From RGIG1995 sp045645205 (GTDB lineage Bacteria > Bacillota > Clostridia > Oscillospirales > CAG-272): a stretch of DNA of 14,647 nucleotides. The position numbers and the translations under genes were made by a program. The DNA is taken from the NCBI GenBank assembly GCA_045645205.1, contig JAZRIJ010000012.1:1-14647 (forward strand), in the 5' to 3' direction. The notes under the pieces are model-generated. The model was given only the letters and a program-made list of their open reading frames with translations. It was not told the origin of the DNA and ran no database searches. Shown piece after piece: positions 7,750 through 13,927 of this stretch. Positions within the stretch are counted from its first letter, which is position 1. Each line of letters starts with the position of its first letter.

Positions 7750-8622
7750 TCAGTCGGAAGGCGGTAATTCCAAAGTTATTTTTCCTATTTTTGCTCCTCT
7801 AAATTCATCAAGAAGCATTGTTGCAGTTCTCTCGTAGTTTATTTCTCCGCCGGATATCAAAAAACCTCTTTTTCTGCCCACTGCCTCGAAAACTTCATAG
7901 TCTTGCATAGCGTCATCAAGGTCTTTTTCTGTAAGCTTGTAACGGGATATAAGAAGCTGCGGATAAAAACTGCGCAGCCTTGCACATAACACAACAGCAA
8001 GTGTTTCCGTGTCAAGTATGGCATCACGAATTGCGCCGGTTAAAGCTAAATTTTCACCTATGGTTTCATCATCAAATTTAGGCCAAAGAACGCCCGGCAT
8101 ATCCATAATGTCAAGTCCGATCTGGGTGGGAACCCATTGTTTTGTCAGTGTAACACCGGGACGGTCTTCAACCTTAACCTTTTTTGAGCCTGCAAGCTTA
8201 TTTATAAGGGATGATTTTCCCGAGTTTGGTATACCGACTATCATAGCCTTTATGTTTCTGCCTGACATACCTTTTTGCTCATACCGCGCAAGCTTGTCTC
8301 GCAGAATATCTCGTACTGCAGGCATTATATCGTTTATTCCTGCCCCTGTTATACTGTCAATAAAGAGACAGTTTAAGTTGTTTTGTTTAAAGTGATTTTT
8401 CCATTTTGATGTAGCAACCGGATCTGCCAGACTTGATTTGCTGAGCAAAGTCAGTATTGGCTTGTTTTCGGCAAGACTGTCTATCTCGGGGTTTTTTGAG
8501 CTGATAGGTATTCTTGAATCAAGAACATTTATCAGTATATCGACTGAAGGCAGACTTTCTTTCATCAGTCTGCGTGTCTTTGCCATATGGCCGGGGAACC
8601 ATTGTATCTGTGTAGAGGGCAT
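7750..8622 (-). CDS. rbgA: Ribosome biogenesis GTPase RbgA (YlqF) with altered G4 motif
   Basis: Circularly permuted GTPase needed for late assembly of the large ribosomal subunit. The N-terminal WFPGHMAKT block (8-16) is the family hallmark. Motif order is permuted: G4 region at 61-64, G5 region near 90-93, G1 GIPNSGKSS at 130-138, G2 threonine at 158 in GVT, and G3 DMPG at 174-177, followed by a helical RNA-binding C-terminal domain from about 195. The oddity is G4: where NKxD is expected in the context LxLxNKxDLADP, the protein reads LLSKSSLADP, so both the Asn and the specificity Asp are replaced by Ser. The rest is intact at 290 residues. Ribosome site AAAGGA; 23 bp behind lepB. Cotranscribed with lepB and rnhB. 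Confidence 0.95.
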   Translation of the reverse strand: MPSTQIQWFPGHMAKTRRLMKESLPSVDILINVLDSRIPISSKNPEIDSLAENKPILTLLSKSSLADPVATSKWKNHFKQNNLNCLFIDSITGAGINDIMPAVRDILRDKLARYEQKGMSGRNIKAMIVGIPNSGKSSLINKLAGSKKVKVEDRPGVTLTKQWVPTQIGLDIMDMPGVLWPKFDDETIGENLALTGAIRDAILDTETLAVVLCARLRSFYPQLLISRYKLTEKDLDDAMQDYEVFEAVGRKRGFLISGGEINYERTATMLLDEFRGAKIGKITLELPPSD

Positions 8623-8645
8623 TTTATTGTCCTTTCTTAAAAGTT

Positions 8646-9770
8646 TTAATTAACCTTTCCAAATCTGTTAAAGGGAAACAGTCTTATCTTAACTTCTCCC
8701 AAAATATATCTTTCATCAACAAGACCAATTCGGCTGTTTCGTGAGTCAAGAGACTCATTCCTGTTGTCTCCCATAACAAATACGTACCCTTTGTCAACGG
8801 TTAACGGAAATGTTACATCGGAATACTCCATACTTCCGGCAACACGGTTTATATAATCTTCTTCTAATACAACTCCGTCAACTGTTACCGTCCAGGTTTG
8901 AAAGTCAATATCAACAGTTTGTCCTTCTGTTGCAATAATTCTTTTGACAATGGGTTCAGGATAATTTGGAGAACTAAACACAATAATATCGTTGTTTTCC
9001 GGAGTGTACATAAGATCGGAAATTATCAGGAGTTCTTTATCATGGAGCGTATAGTTCATAGAATTGCCGTCAACTATTGCAAGACGAAGAACAAAAGTAA
9101 AGAGTAACAACGCAAAGGCGGCTGACATTACAATAACCTCAAGCCAGTCGAAAATGCCAAGTAAGACGGTGGATTTTTCTTCGCCTGAACTTTGCCATTT
9201 TTTCTTGTCTTTTTCTCTGTTTTTTCTTTCTGCTCTTTCTTCTGAAAAAATTTCGGAAAAAAGTTCGTCTTCTTCGGAGGGAATAGCGTGTTCGATTGGA
9301 ACAAAAATGTTTTTTTGTTCCTCATTTGAGGCTTCTGGTGTGGTTTCTTGTAAGCTTTCGGGTGATTTATCTGATTGAGGGGTACCTTCTTCAAATTTTT
9401 CCTCGCTACTGCTGTTTGAGACAGTGTTAATTGATGAAAAACGAAAATCATCCGGCAATTTATGTCCGTCAAAACAGGCCAAAAGTTCATCAAATATCTT
9501 AGATGTTGCAAATTCTTCTTCGATAGTCTCGGATTTCTCGACAGACTCAATCGCTTCGACAGGCTCAGTCTCTTTGGCGGATTCCGTTTCTTCCGCGGGT
9601 ATATTATCATTTAACATGTTGTATGTTGATTCAGTATGCTTGTTATAATTTTTAGCTAATCTTACCCCTTCATCAATTGATACTGATGTATCAAGAATTT
9701 CGGAAAGTCTTTTTAGTATGGCGCTTAATTCATCATCTTCGGGGGGGGTGTTTTTGTTATCTGTACTCAT
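8646..9770 (-). CDS. lepB: Signal peptidase I with long acidic N-terminal extension
   Basis: Membrane-anchored serine protease that removes signal peptides from exported proteins. The catalytic part is at the C-terminus: a transmembrane helix at about 208-232, Ser237 in DGNSM, Lys276 in IVKRIIA, and the conserved GDNRNESLDSR at 334-344. Typical Firmicutes enzymes have 170-200 residues. Here about 200 additional residues, Glu/Ser/Thr-rich and likely disordered, precede the helix and end in a strongly basic stretch (ERKNREKDKKKW, about 181-192), which fits the positive-inside rule. The extension should face the cytoplasm. The ATG has GGAG upstream, and the reading frame is continuous through the extension. 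An 8-base C run lies at codons 8-10. It heads the minus-strand unit and has its own promoter. Confidence 0.95.
   Translation of the reverse strand: MSTDNKNTPPEDDELSAILKRLSEILDTSVSIDEGVRLAKNYNKHTESTYNMLNDNIPAEETESAKETEPVEAIESVEKSETIEEEFATSKIFDELLACFDGHKLPDDFRFSSINTVSNSSSEEKFEEGTPQSDKSPESLQETTPEASNEEQKNIFVPIEHAIPSEEDELFSEIFSEERAERKNREKDKKKWQSSGEEKSTVLLGIFDWLEVIVMSAAFALLLFTFVLRLAIVDGNSMNYTLHDKELLIISDLMYTPENNDIIVFSSPNYPEPIVKRIIATEGQTVDIDFQTWTVTVDGVVLEEDYINRVAGSMEYSDVTFPLTVDKGYVFVMGDNRNESLDSRNSRIGLVDERYILGEVKIRLFPFNRFGKVN
9741..9748 (-). repeat. C8 homopolymer at codons 8-10 of lepB
   Basis: Eight consecutive G on the given strand (C on the coding strand) encode the end of Thr-Pro-Pro at codons 8-10 of lepB. 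As given, the frame is open. A one-base change in length would frameshift and remove the catalytic domain unless initiation shifted downstream. Such a tract can be slippage-prone or a sequencing-error hotspot. Confidence 0.9.
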
Positions 9771-9841
9771 GTTTAATCTCCGTAGAAATTTTTTGTTGGT
9801 TAAATTAAATAAATAGCTTGAATAAAATTCTAATCCTAAAT

Positions 9842-9870
9842 ATTATAGCATATTAAAAATAAATATACAA
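9842..9870 (-). promoter_or_regulatory. Extended -10 promoter of the lepB unit
   Basis: On the minus strand, TTGTAT (9865-9870), a 17-bp spacer and TATAAT (9842-9847). TGC directly before TATAAT forms an extended -10. The start would be near 9835, giving a leader of about 65 nt. This is the only clear promoter I find for the seven genes from lepB to the phosphoesterase gene. Confidence 0.8.
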
Positions 9871-9941
9871 GAGTTTTTTGCGAATAAAGAAAATGTATGC
9901 CAACAAAAGTGTGAACAAAATGTAAAAAAAGTCAAGTTTGC

Positions 9942-9969
9942 TTGAAATTTTTGAAAAATATGATATAAT
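9942..9969 (+). promoter_or_regulatory. Extended -10 promoter of rplS
   Basis: TTGAAA (9942-9947), a 16-bp spacer and TATAAT (9964-9969), with TGA immediately before the -10 giving TGnTATAAT. Transcription would start near 9976-9977, right at the first leader hairpin. It is back to back with the lepB promoter, with about 70 bp between the two -35 boxes. It makes rplS independent of the rpsP-rimM-trmD genes it usually follows. Confidence 0.85.
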
Positions 9970-9975
9970 ACCATA

Positions 9976-10060
9976 GACTCTCTATGTAGAGAGCATTATT
10001 TTTGAACAGTCCTCTGTATTAGCTGTGCATGAATGTTCGTATATTTAAGGAGGAGCCATT
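9976..10060 (+). promoter_or_regulatory. Structured rplS 5' leader, probable L19-type autoregulatory element
   Basis: The roughly 85-nt leader starts with a hairpin, CTCTCT (9978-9983) pairing with AGAGAG (9988-9993) around the tetraloop ATGT. Further on, GAACA (10004-10008) can pair with TGTTC (10034-10038), or ACAG (10006-10009) with CTGT (10023-10026). The enclosed TCCTCT (10010-10015) can pair with GGAGGA (10049-10054), which is the Shine-Dalgarno of rplS; with either stem this gives a pseudoknot-like fold hiding the ribosome site. L19 leaders are a known class of ribosomal-protein leader upstream of rplS in low-GC Gram-positives. Assignment to that class is from position and fold; I cannot run a covariance model. 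Confidence 0.6.
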
Positions 10061-10405
10061 ATGGATTTGGTAAAGGCTTTAACAAATGAGCAGCTCAAAG
10101 AAAATGTACCTGTACTTAACATTGGTGATACTGTAAAAGTACACAATAAGATTAAAGAAGGTACAAGAGAAAGAATTCAGATTTTTGAAGGAACTATCAT
10201 CGCTCGTCATGGCGGCGGTATTTCCGAAACATTCACAGTACGCCGTATTTCTTATGGTGTAGCTGTTGAAAAGACTTTCCCTGTTCACTCACCCAATGTT
10301 GAGAAGGTTGAGATTATAAGAGCAGGTAAAGTAAGACGTGCTAAGCTTTATTATCTCCGTGACAAAGTTGGTAAAGATTCCAAGGTTAAGGAGCTTATTG
10401 ACTAA
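10061..10405 (+). CDS. rplS: 50S ribosomal protein L19
   Basis: Large-subunit ribosomal protein located at the 30S-50S interface. At 114 residues it has normal length and the full family pattern: GDTVKVHNKIKEGTRERIQIFEGTIIARHGGGISETFTVRRISYGVAVEKTFP spans the core (written here only as landmarks GDTVKV at 22-27, FEGTII at 42-47 and FTVRRIS at 58-64), with KVRRAKLYYLRD at 90-101 near the end. A strong AGGAGG lies 7-8 nt before the ATG. It is the only plus-strand gene in the window, with its own promoter, leader and terminator. In many Firmicutes rplS follows trmD and precedes lepB or ylqF on one strand; here it is divergent from lepB, indicating an inversion or relocation in this lineage. Confidence 0.98.
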   Translation: MDLVKALTNEQLKENVPVLNIGDTVKVHNKIKEGTRERIQIFEGTIIARHGGGISETFTVRRISYGVAVEKTFPVHSPNVEKVEIIRAGKVRRAKLYYLRDKVGKDSKVKELID

Positions 10406-10417
10406 GCAAAGCAAGAG

Positions 10418-10457
10418 AAGTTCGAGAAAGATTTAGTCTTTTTCGGACTTTGTTTTT
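10418..10457 (+). terminator. Rho-independent terminator of rplS
   Basis: A 14-bp stem, 10418-10431 with 10437-10450, includes two G-U pairs and a 5-nt loop (TTTAG). It is followed by TGTTTTTT. It starts 13 nt after the rplS stop codon. Confidence 0.88.
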
Positions 10458-10501
10458 TATCTTAAAAAAATATAGTGTGAGCGTGGGCTTAATATTTTTG
10501 C

Positions 10502-10551
10502 ATATAATATTAAAGGGCTGTTTGCAGAAAAACAGCCCTTTAATATTATAT
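10502..10551 (-). terminator. 22-bp perfect hairpin, terminator of the lipoprotein gene
   Basis: Arms 10502-10523 and 10530-10551 are perfect reverse complements over 22 bp, with a 6-nt loop. The core AGGGCTGTTT arm is GC-richer and is flanked by A-rich and T-rich tails on both sides, so the structure can act in both directions. It starts 6 nt past the stop codon of the convergent lipoprotein gene and would also catch read-through from rplS. Confidence 0.85.
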
Positions 10552-10557
10552 TATTTA

Positions 10558-12390
10558 TCAGTTAAAAGTTACATTGTAATGCTCTTGATACCATTCGATG
10601 TAAGGAGCAGCCATATAGTAAATACCCTTCTGGTAGTCAGTAACTGCATCAAGTAACAATTCATCATCCAATGCGACTCTGATCGTCAAAATGTAACGAT
10701 CGAAATCCATTTCAGAAGTGTTTTTGAATGTCTTAATATTTTCAAGATGTGGAACCGAAAGCTTAACGATCTCTTCATAGAGTTCTTTGAAGGTCATATC
10801 AATCATGATCTGCCCTTCAGTCAAATCATCTTCAAGAGGTTTTTGGGGATTAAAATAAAATCCAAGGAATGGACTCGTTATGGCCTCGCGGTTTGTGTTT
10901 TTCGCATTTTCCCAACCGTTTTTGCTCATAAATGTCCAATATTCATCCATGTCATCGGAAGGAGTGAGCAGATATATATTACCGATAGTAGAAATATCCA
11001 TAGCATACTCGTCTGTTGTCTTATGAACGAGCTTGGTTTCTTCATCAATGGTGTAATGTTCGTTCTGAACGCCGTACATGAAAATATTGCTGAGAGTAGC
11101 ATCGGTGTTAAGGCAGGTGATAATTTCCATACAACGAGAGATATCTTCTGTGTATGCACTTACAACATAACCTGCGTTAAACACGTTTGTATTGTCTGCT
11201 ACAGGTCTTCTGTAAACGGATACGTAGTAGTCAACTCCGTTTTCGTCTGTAATGTATTTAAAACCGTATTCGTCAATCTTGTAGTTGCCGTATATATCAA
11301 AATATGTAGGAGAAAGTGTTACATTTCCTTCAATAATTGTTGCTGCAAATTTCGAGTTTTCGTTTTCTGTTGTTTTTTCAACAATGCAGTCGGCTTGGTA
11401 GAGCTTGTTGTATTCTGTCCACCATGTTCTGTAGGCGGAGGAGTTGAACAAATTTCCGGGATAAATTGCCTCGGGAAGATAGGATGTAGCATCAATTTTG
11501 CCTGATGCAGAGAAAGCGGAGCCTACGAATGCACCAATTACAGAAGGGGTGTCATTCCAGTAAATAACGGGAGCTTCAAGATCGCCGAGGAAAGGAATAA
11601 CATCGGTCTCATTTTGCTTAACTTCCTGGAGGAAAAGCGAGATGGAATCAATATCGCTCATTTCTTCAGGGTCGTAATCGTATTTATCAACGAGTTCTTT
11701 GTTTAGGAGCAGATACTCATAGTTTCCAAACACGGTGTTGTTAAATACGCCATATACGGAGTCTTCTATCTTTGCTGCGCGGAGAGCATAAGGATAGATA
11801 TAGGAGTTGAGAAGCTTTGATCCTTCGCTGATTTCTTCATCTATAGGAGAAAGCTCGCCTGCAATTGCAAGCTCATAATATGTTTCAAAAGAGTTTACAA
11901 GGAAGATATCCAATTGGTTTTCTTTTTCTGCGGGATAAGAAATCTCGGGAGAGTCTTTATCTGCATCAGCTTTTGTTTCTGCAGCAGATGTTTCCTTTGG
12001 CAACTCTTCTCCTCTAAGTATAGCATCTTTTTCAGCCTGAAGACGAGATTCCTCTGCAGCCTCTTCTTCTTCTATCTGCTTATGAATTTTTTCAAGTGTA
12101 GATGCGATAGTTTCTTCATACTTATCCTCAGGAATTAGCTTAAGAATAACATTTGTGTTAAATTTTGATTGTGTAATATTGTTGAAAGCTTCTTGAACCT
12201 TTTCGACCTGTTCCTGAGTGGTTGTACCCTTTGTGGGAGCGTAAAGGGTGAGGGTCATGGGGGTAATCTCTGATTCGCCTGTTTTAATTACATCGGGGTT
12301 CTCCTCATCGCCGGAAGATGAGCAGGCTGTACAGAAGAGTGATAAGCACATGATAAGTGCCAACAATAATGCCAACAATGATCTTTTCAT
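10558..12390 (-). CDS. Extracellular solute-binding lipoprotein (LplA/DUF3502-like)
   Basis: Probable substrate-binding protein of an ABC importer, anchored outside the membrane. The N-terminus has KR, a hydrophobic stretch (about 5-20) and CTAC followed by SSSGDEE. Cys23 is the likely lipidated residue, although Cys rather than Leu stands at the -3 position. The body carries features of sugar/oligosaccharide-binding family 1 proteins: TLTLYAPTKG near 46-55, FGNYEYLLLNKELVDKY at 221-237, and a C-terminal half with NIFMYGVQNEHYTID (435-449) as in LplA/DUF3502-like proteins. Between the first beta units lies an unusual Glu/Ala/Lys-rich, coiled-coil-like insert at about 100-150. The 610 residues exceed the usual 420-550. 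No permease or ATPase genes are adjacent. Ligand unknown. It has a consensus promoter, an AGGAGG site and a terminator, so it is probably a monocistron. Confidence 0.85.
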   Translation of the reverse strand: MKRSLLALLLALIMCLSLFCTACSSSGDEENPDVIKTGESEITPMTLTLYAPTKGTTTQEQVEKVQEAFNNITQSKFNTNVILKLIPEDKYEETIASTLEKIHKQIEEEEAAEESRLQAEKDAILRGEELPKETSAAETKADADKDSPEISYPAEKENQLDIFLVNSFETYYELAIAGELSPIDEEISEGSKLLNSYIYPYALRAAKIEDSVYGVFNNTVFGNYEYLLLNKELVDKYDYDPEEMSDIDSISLFLQEVKQNETDVIPFLGDLEAPVIYWNDTPSVIGAFVGSAFSASGKIDATSYLPEAIYPGNLFNSSAYRTWWTEYNKLYQADCIVEKTTENENSKFAATIIEGNVTLSPTYFDIYGNYKIDEYGFKYITDENGVDYYVSVYRRPVADNTNVFNAGYVVSAYTEDISRCMEIITCLNTDATLSNIFMYGVQNEHYTIDEETKLVHKTTDEYAMDISTIGNIYLLTPSDDMDEYWTFMSKNGWENAKNTNREAITSPFLGFYFNPQKPLEDDLTEGQIMIDMTFKELYEEIVKLSVPHLENIKTFKNTSEMDFDRYILTIRVALDDELLLDAVTDYQKGIYYMAAPYIEWYQEHYNVTFN

Positions 12391-12405
12391 TGTCTGTTCC
12401 TCCTA

Positions 12406-12419
12406 AATTTACGTAAATT
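12406..12419. promoter_or_regulatory. 14-bp perfect palindrome in the lipoprotein 5' UTR
   Basis: AATTTACGTAAATT is a perfect inverted repeat located immediately upstream of the AGGAGG (12399-12404) and about 50 bp past the predicted transcription start. It could be an operator for a dimeric regulator acting as a roadblock, or a weak RNA hairpin. No second copy was noticed elsewhere in the window. Function is inference. Confidence 0.45.
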
Positions 12420-12473
12420 ATCGTTGTGATATATGATTCAAATATCCAAAAAGAATTTAAACATACAACATAT

Positions 12474-12502
12474 ATTATAGCGTAATCACTAAAATATGTC
12501 AA
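12474..12502 (-). promoter_or_regulatory. Perfect consensus sigma-A promoter of the lipoprotein gene
   Basis: On the minus strand, TTGACA (12497-12502), exactly 17 bp, then TATAAT (12474-12479). Every base of both boxes fits consensus. The start would be near 12467 with a leader of about 76 nt. The 217-bp gap between rpoD and the lipoprotein gene otherwise holds the palindrome at 12406 and a T10 run at 12568-12577; I see no convincing rpoD terminator there. Confidence 0.88.
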
Positions 12503-12607
12503 GGTTATTTTCGGCTGTCTTAAGTGAAATTTGTAAAAGAGATATTAACTTAATTTGAATTATGCTGTTTTTTTTTTGTGTTTTTTGTAAAAACAACATG
12601 GCATATT

Positions 12608-13903
12608 TTACTCAAGGTAGTCGCGAAGTCTTTTTGAGCGGCTGGGATGACGAAGCTTACGCAATGCCTTTGCTTCGATCTGACGAATACGCTCACGGGT
12701 GATATTAAATTCCTTGCCGACCTCTTCAAGTGTGCGTGTTCTGCCGTCATCAAGTCCGAAACGTAGCTTGAGAACGCTTTCTTCTCTGGGGGTAAGCGTT
12801 TTAAGAACTTCGTTAAGTTGTTCCCGAAGAAGCGTGTAGGATGCAGCGTCTGCCGGAGCGGGAGATGCATCGTCGGGAATAAAGTCGCCGAGATGGCTGT
12901 CCTCTTCTTCACCAATAGGGGTTTCAAGAGAGACAGGGTCTTGCGCTATTTTCATAATTTCTCTAATCTTGTCAGCGCTCATGCCCATGACATTTGCAAT
13001 TTCCTCAGGTGTAGCCTCGTGTCCGTTTTCTTGAAGAAGCTGACGGGAAATTCTGCTGACCTTGTGTATGGTTTCAACCATGTGGACAGGTATTCTTATT
13101 GTTCTTGCCTGATCTGCGATGGCACGGGTAATAGCCTGTCTTATCCACCATGTTGCGTAAGTTGAAAACTTATAACCCTTACGGTAGTCAAATTTTTCAA
13201 CAGCCTTCATAAGACCCAAATTACCCTCTTGAATAAGGTCTAGGAAGAACATACCCTTGCCTACATAACGTTTTGCTATACTTACAACAAGACGAAGATT
13301 TGCTTCTACAAGCTCTTTTTTTGCGGAGTCGCTGCCGTTTGCCATAAGTTCTGCAAGCTCAAGCTCGCGGGTTGCATCAAGCAACGGTACCTTACCGATT
13401 TCTTTAAGATACATTCTTACGGGGTCATCAATGGCAAGTCCTTCTTGAGAAAGCATCTTTTCCATATCTTCAGCGCTTTCATACTGTTCGACTTCTGTTT
13501 GTATCTCGTCATCAAATTCGGGGTTGTCAAGATAACCTGTAACCTCAATTCCGGCAGATTCAAGCGATTCATAAAGTTTTTCGATTTGCTCAAGGTCGTA
13601 GTCAATGTCTTCAAGCTCTTCCATGATCTCTGCATTGGAAATAGAGCCCTTTTGTTTTGCCTTTTCAATAATATCTTTGATGTTAAACTTTTTCTCGCCT
13701 TTTTCGCTGTTTTCAATGTTTTCTTCTTCTTTTTTTTCTGTGGGTTCTTCAATTTTTTTTGTTTTGGCTGACTTCTTGTTTTTTTGTTTTTCTTCAAGAA
13801 GGGCGTCTGCCATTTTTTCAAGATCTTCAGCGTTCATCTCTTCGATTTCGGCTTCTGTCTTTTTAGCCTTTTTCTTGGTTTCTTTTTTCTTTTCCTCAAC
13901 CAT
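12608..13903 (-). CDS. rpoD: Primary RNA polymerase sigma factor (sigma-A/sigma-70, RpoD)
   Basis: Housekeeping sigma factor directing RNA polymerase to -35/-10 promoters. Regions in order: a Lys/Glu-rich extension at 1-72; region 1.1 at about 73-125; region 1.2 with DDPVRMYLKEIG at 159-170; region 2 with LVVSIAKRYVG (205-215), FFLDLIQEGNLGLMKAV (219-235) and the -10-reading YATWWIRQAITRAI (249-262); region 3 at about 275-350; and region 4 with the -35-reading helix-turn-helix TLEEVGKEFNITRERIRQIE at 391-410. At 431 residues it is longer than the roughly 370 of B. subtilis SigA because of the N-terminal extension. AGGAGA precedes the ATG. It lies 24 bp behind dnaG, as expected for the macromolecular-synthesis operon. 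Confidence 0.98.
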   Translation of the reverse strand: MVEEKKKETKKKAKKTEAEIEEMNAEDLEKMADALLEEKQKNKKSAKTKKIEEPTEKKEEENIENSEKGEKKFNIKDIIEKAKQKGSISNAEIMEELEDIDYDLEQIEKLYESLESAGIEVTGYLDNPEFDDEIQTEVEQYESAEDMEKMLSQEGLAIDDPVRMYLKEIGKVPLLDATRELELAELMANGSDSAKKELVEANLRLVVSIAKRYVGKGMFFLDLIQEGNLGLMKAVEKFDYRKGYKFSTYATWWIRQAITRAIADQARTIRIPVHMVETIHKVSRISRQLLQENGHEATPEEIANVMGMSADKIREIMKIAQDPVSLETPIGEEEDSHLGDFIPDDASPAPADAASYTLLREQLNEVLKTLTPREESVLKLRFGLDDGRTRTLEEVGKEFNITRERIRQIEAKALRKLRHPSRSKRLRDYLE

Positions 13904-13927
13904 GATTTTTTTCTCCTATATATAATA

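Noticed and set aside
9128..9610. Open frame of 160 codons on the minus strand within lepB, Lys/Pro/Arg-rich
   Set aside because: It is an alternate frame of the low-complexity acidic extension of lepB; the real frame is fixed by the catalytic domain downstream. It has no start context or family features.
10747..11505. 252-codon plus-strand open frame antisense to the lipoprotein gene
   Set aside because: Cys/Val/Phe-rich composition is typical of an antisense shadow. There is no ribosome site and no recognisable domain.
12305..12502. 65-codon minus-strand frame across the lipoprotein promoter and start
   Set aside because: It runs through the promoter, ribosome site and the 5' end of the lipoprotein gene in another frame, with no ribosome site of its own.
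12561..12600. T10 run and TGTTTTTT/AAAAACA inverted repeat downstream of rpoD, as a possible rpoD terminator
   Set aside because: On the minus strand the weak AT-only stem is followed by A residues rather than T, so it does not fit a rho-independent terminator for rpoD.
13417..13821. Lys-rich open frame of 134 codons on the minus strand inside rpoD
   Set aside because: It is an out-of-frame reading of the charged N-terminus of rpoD, with skewed composition and no ribosome site.
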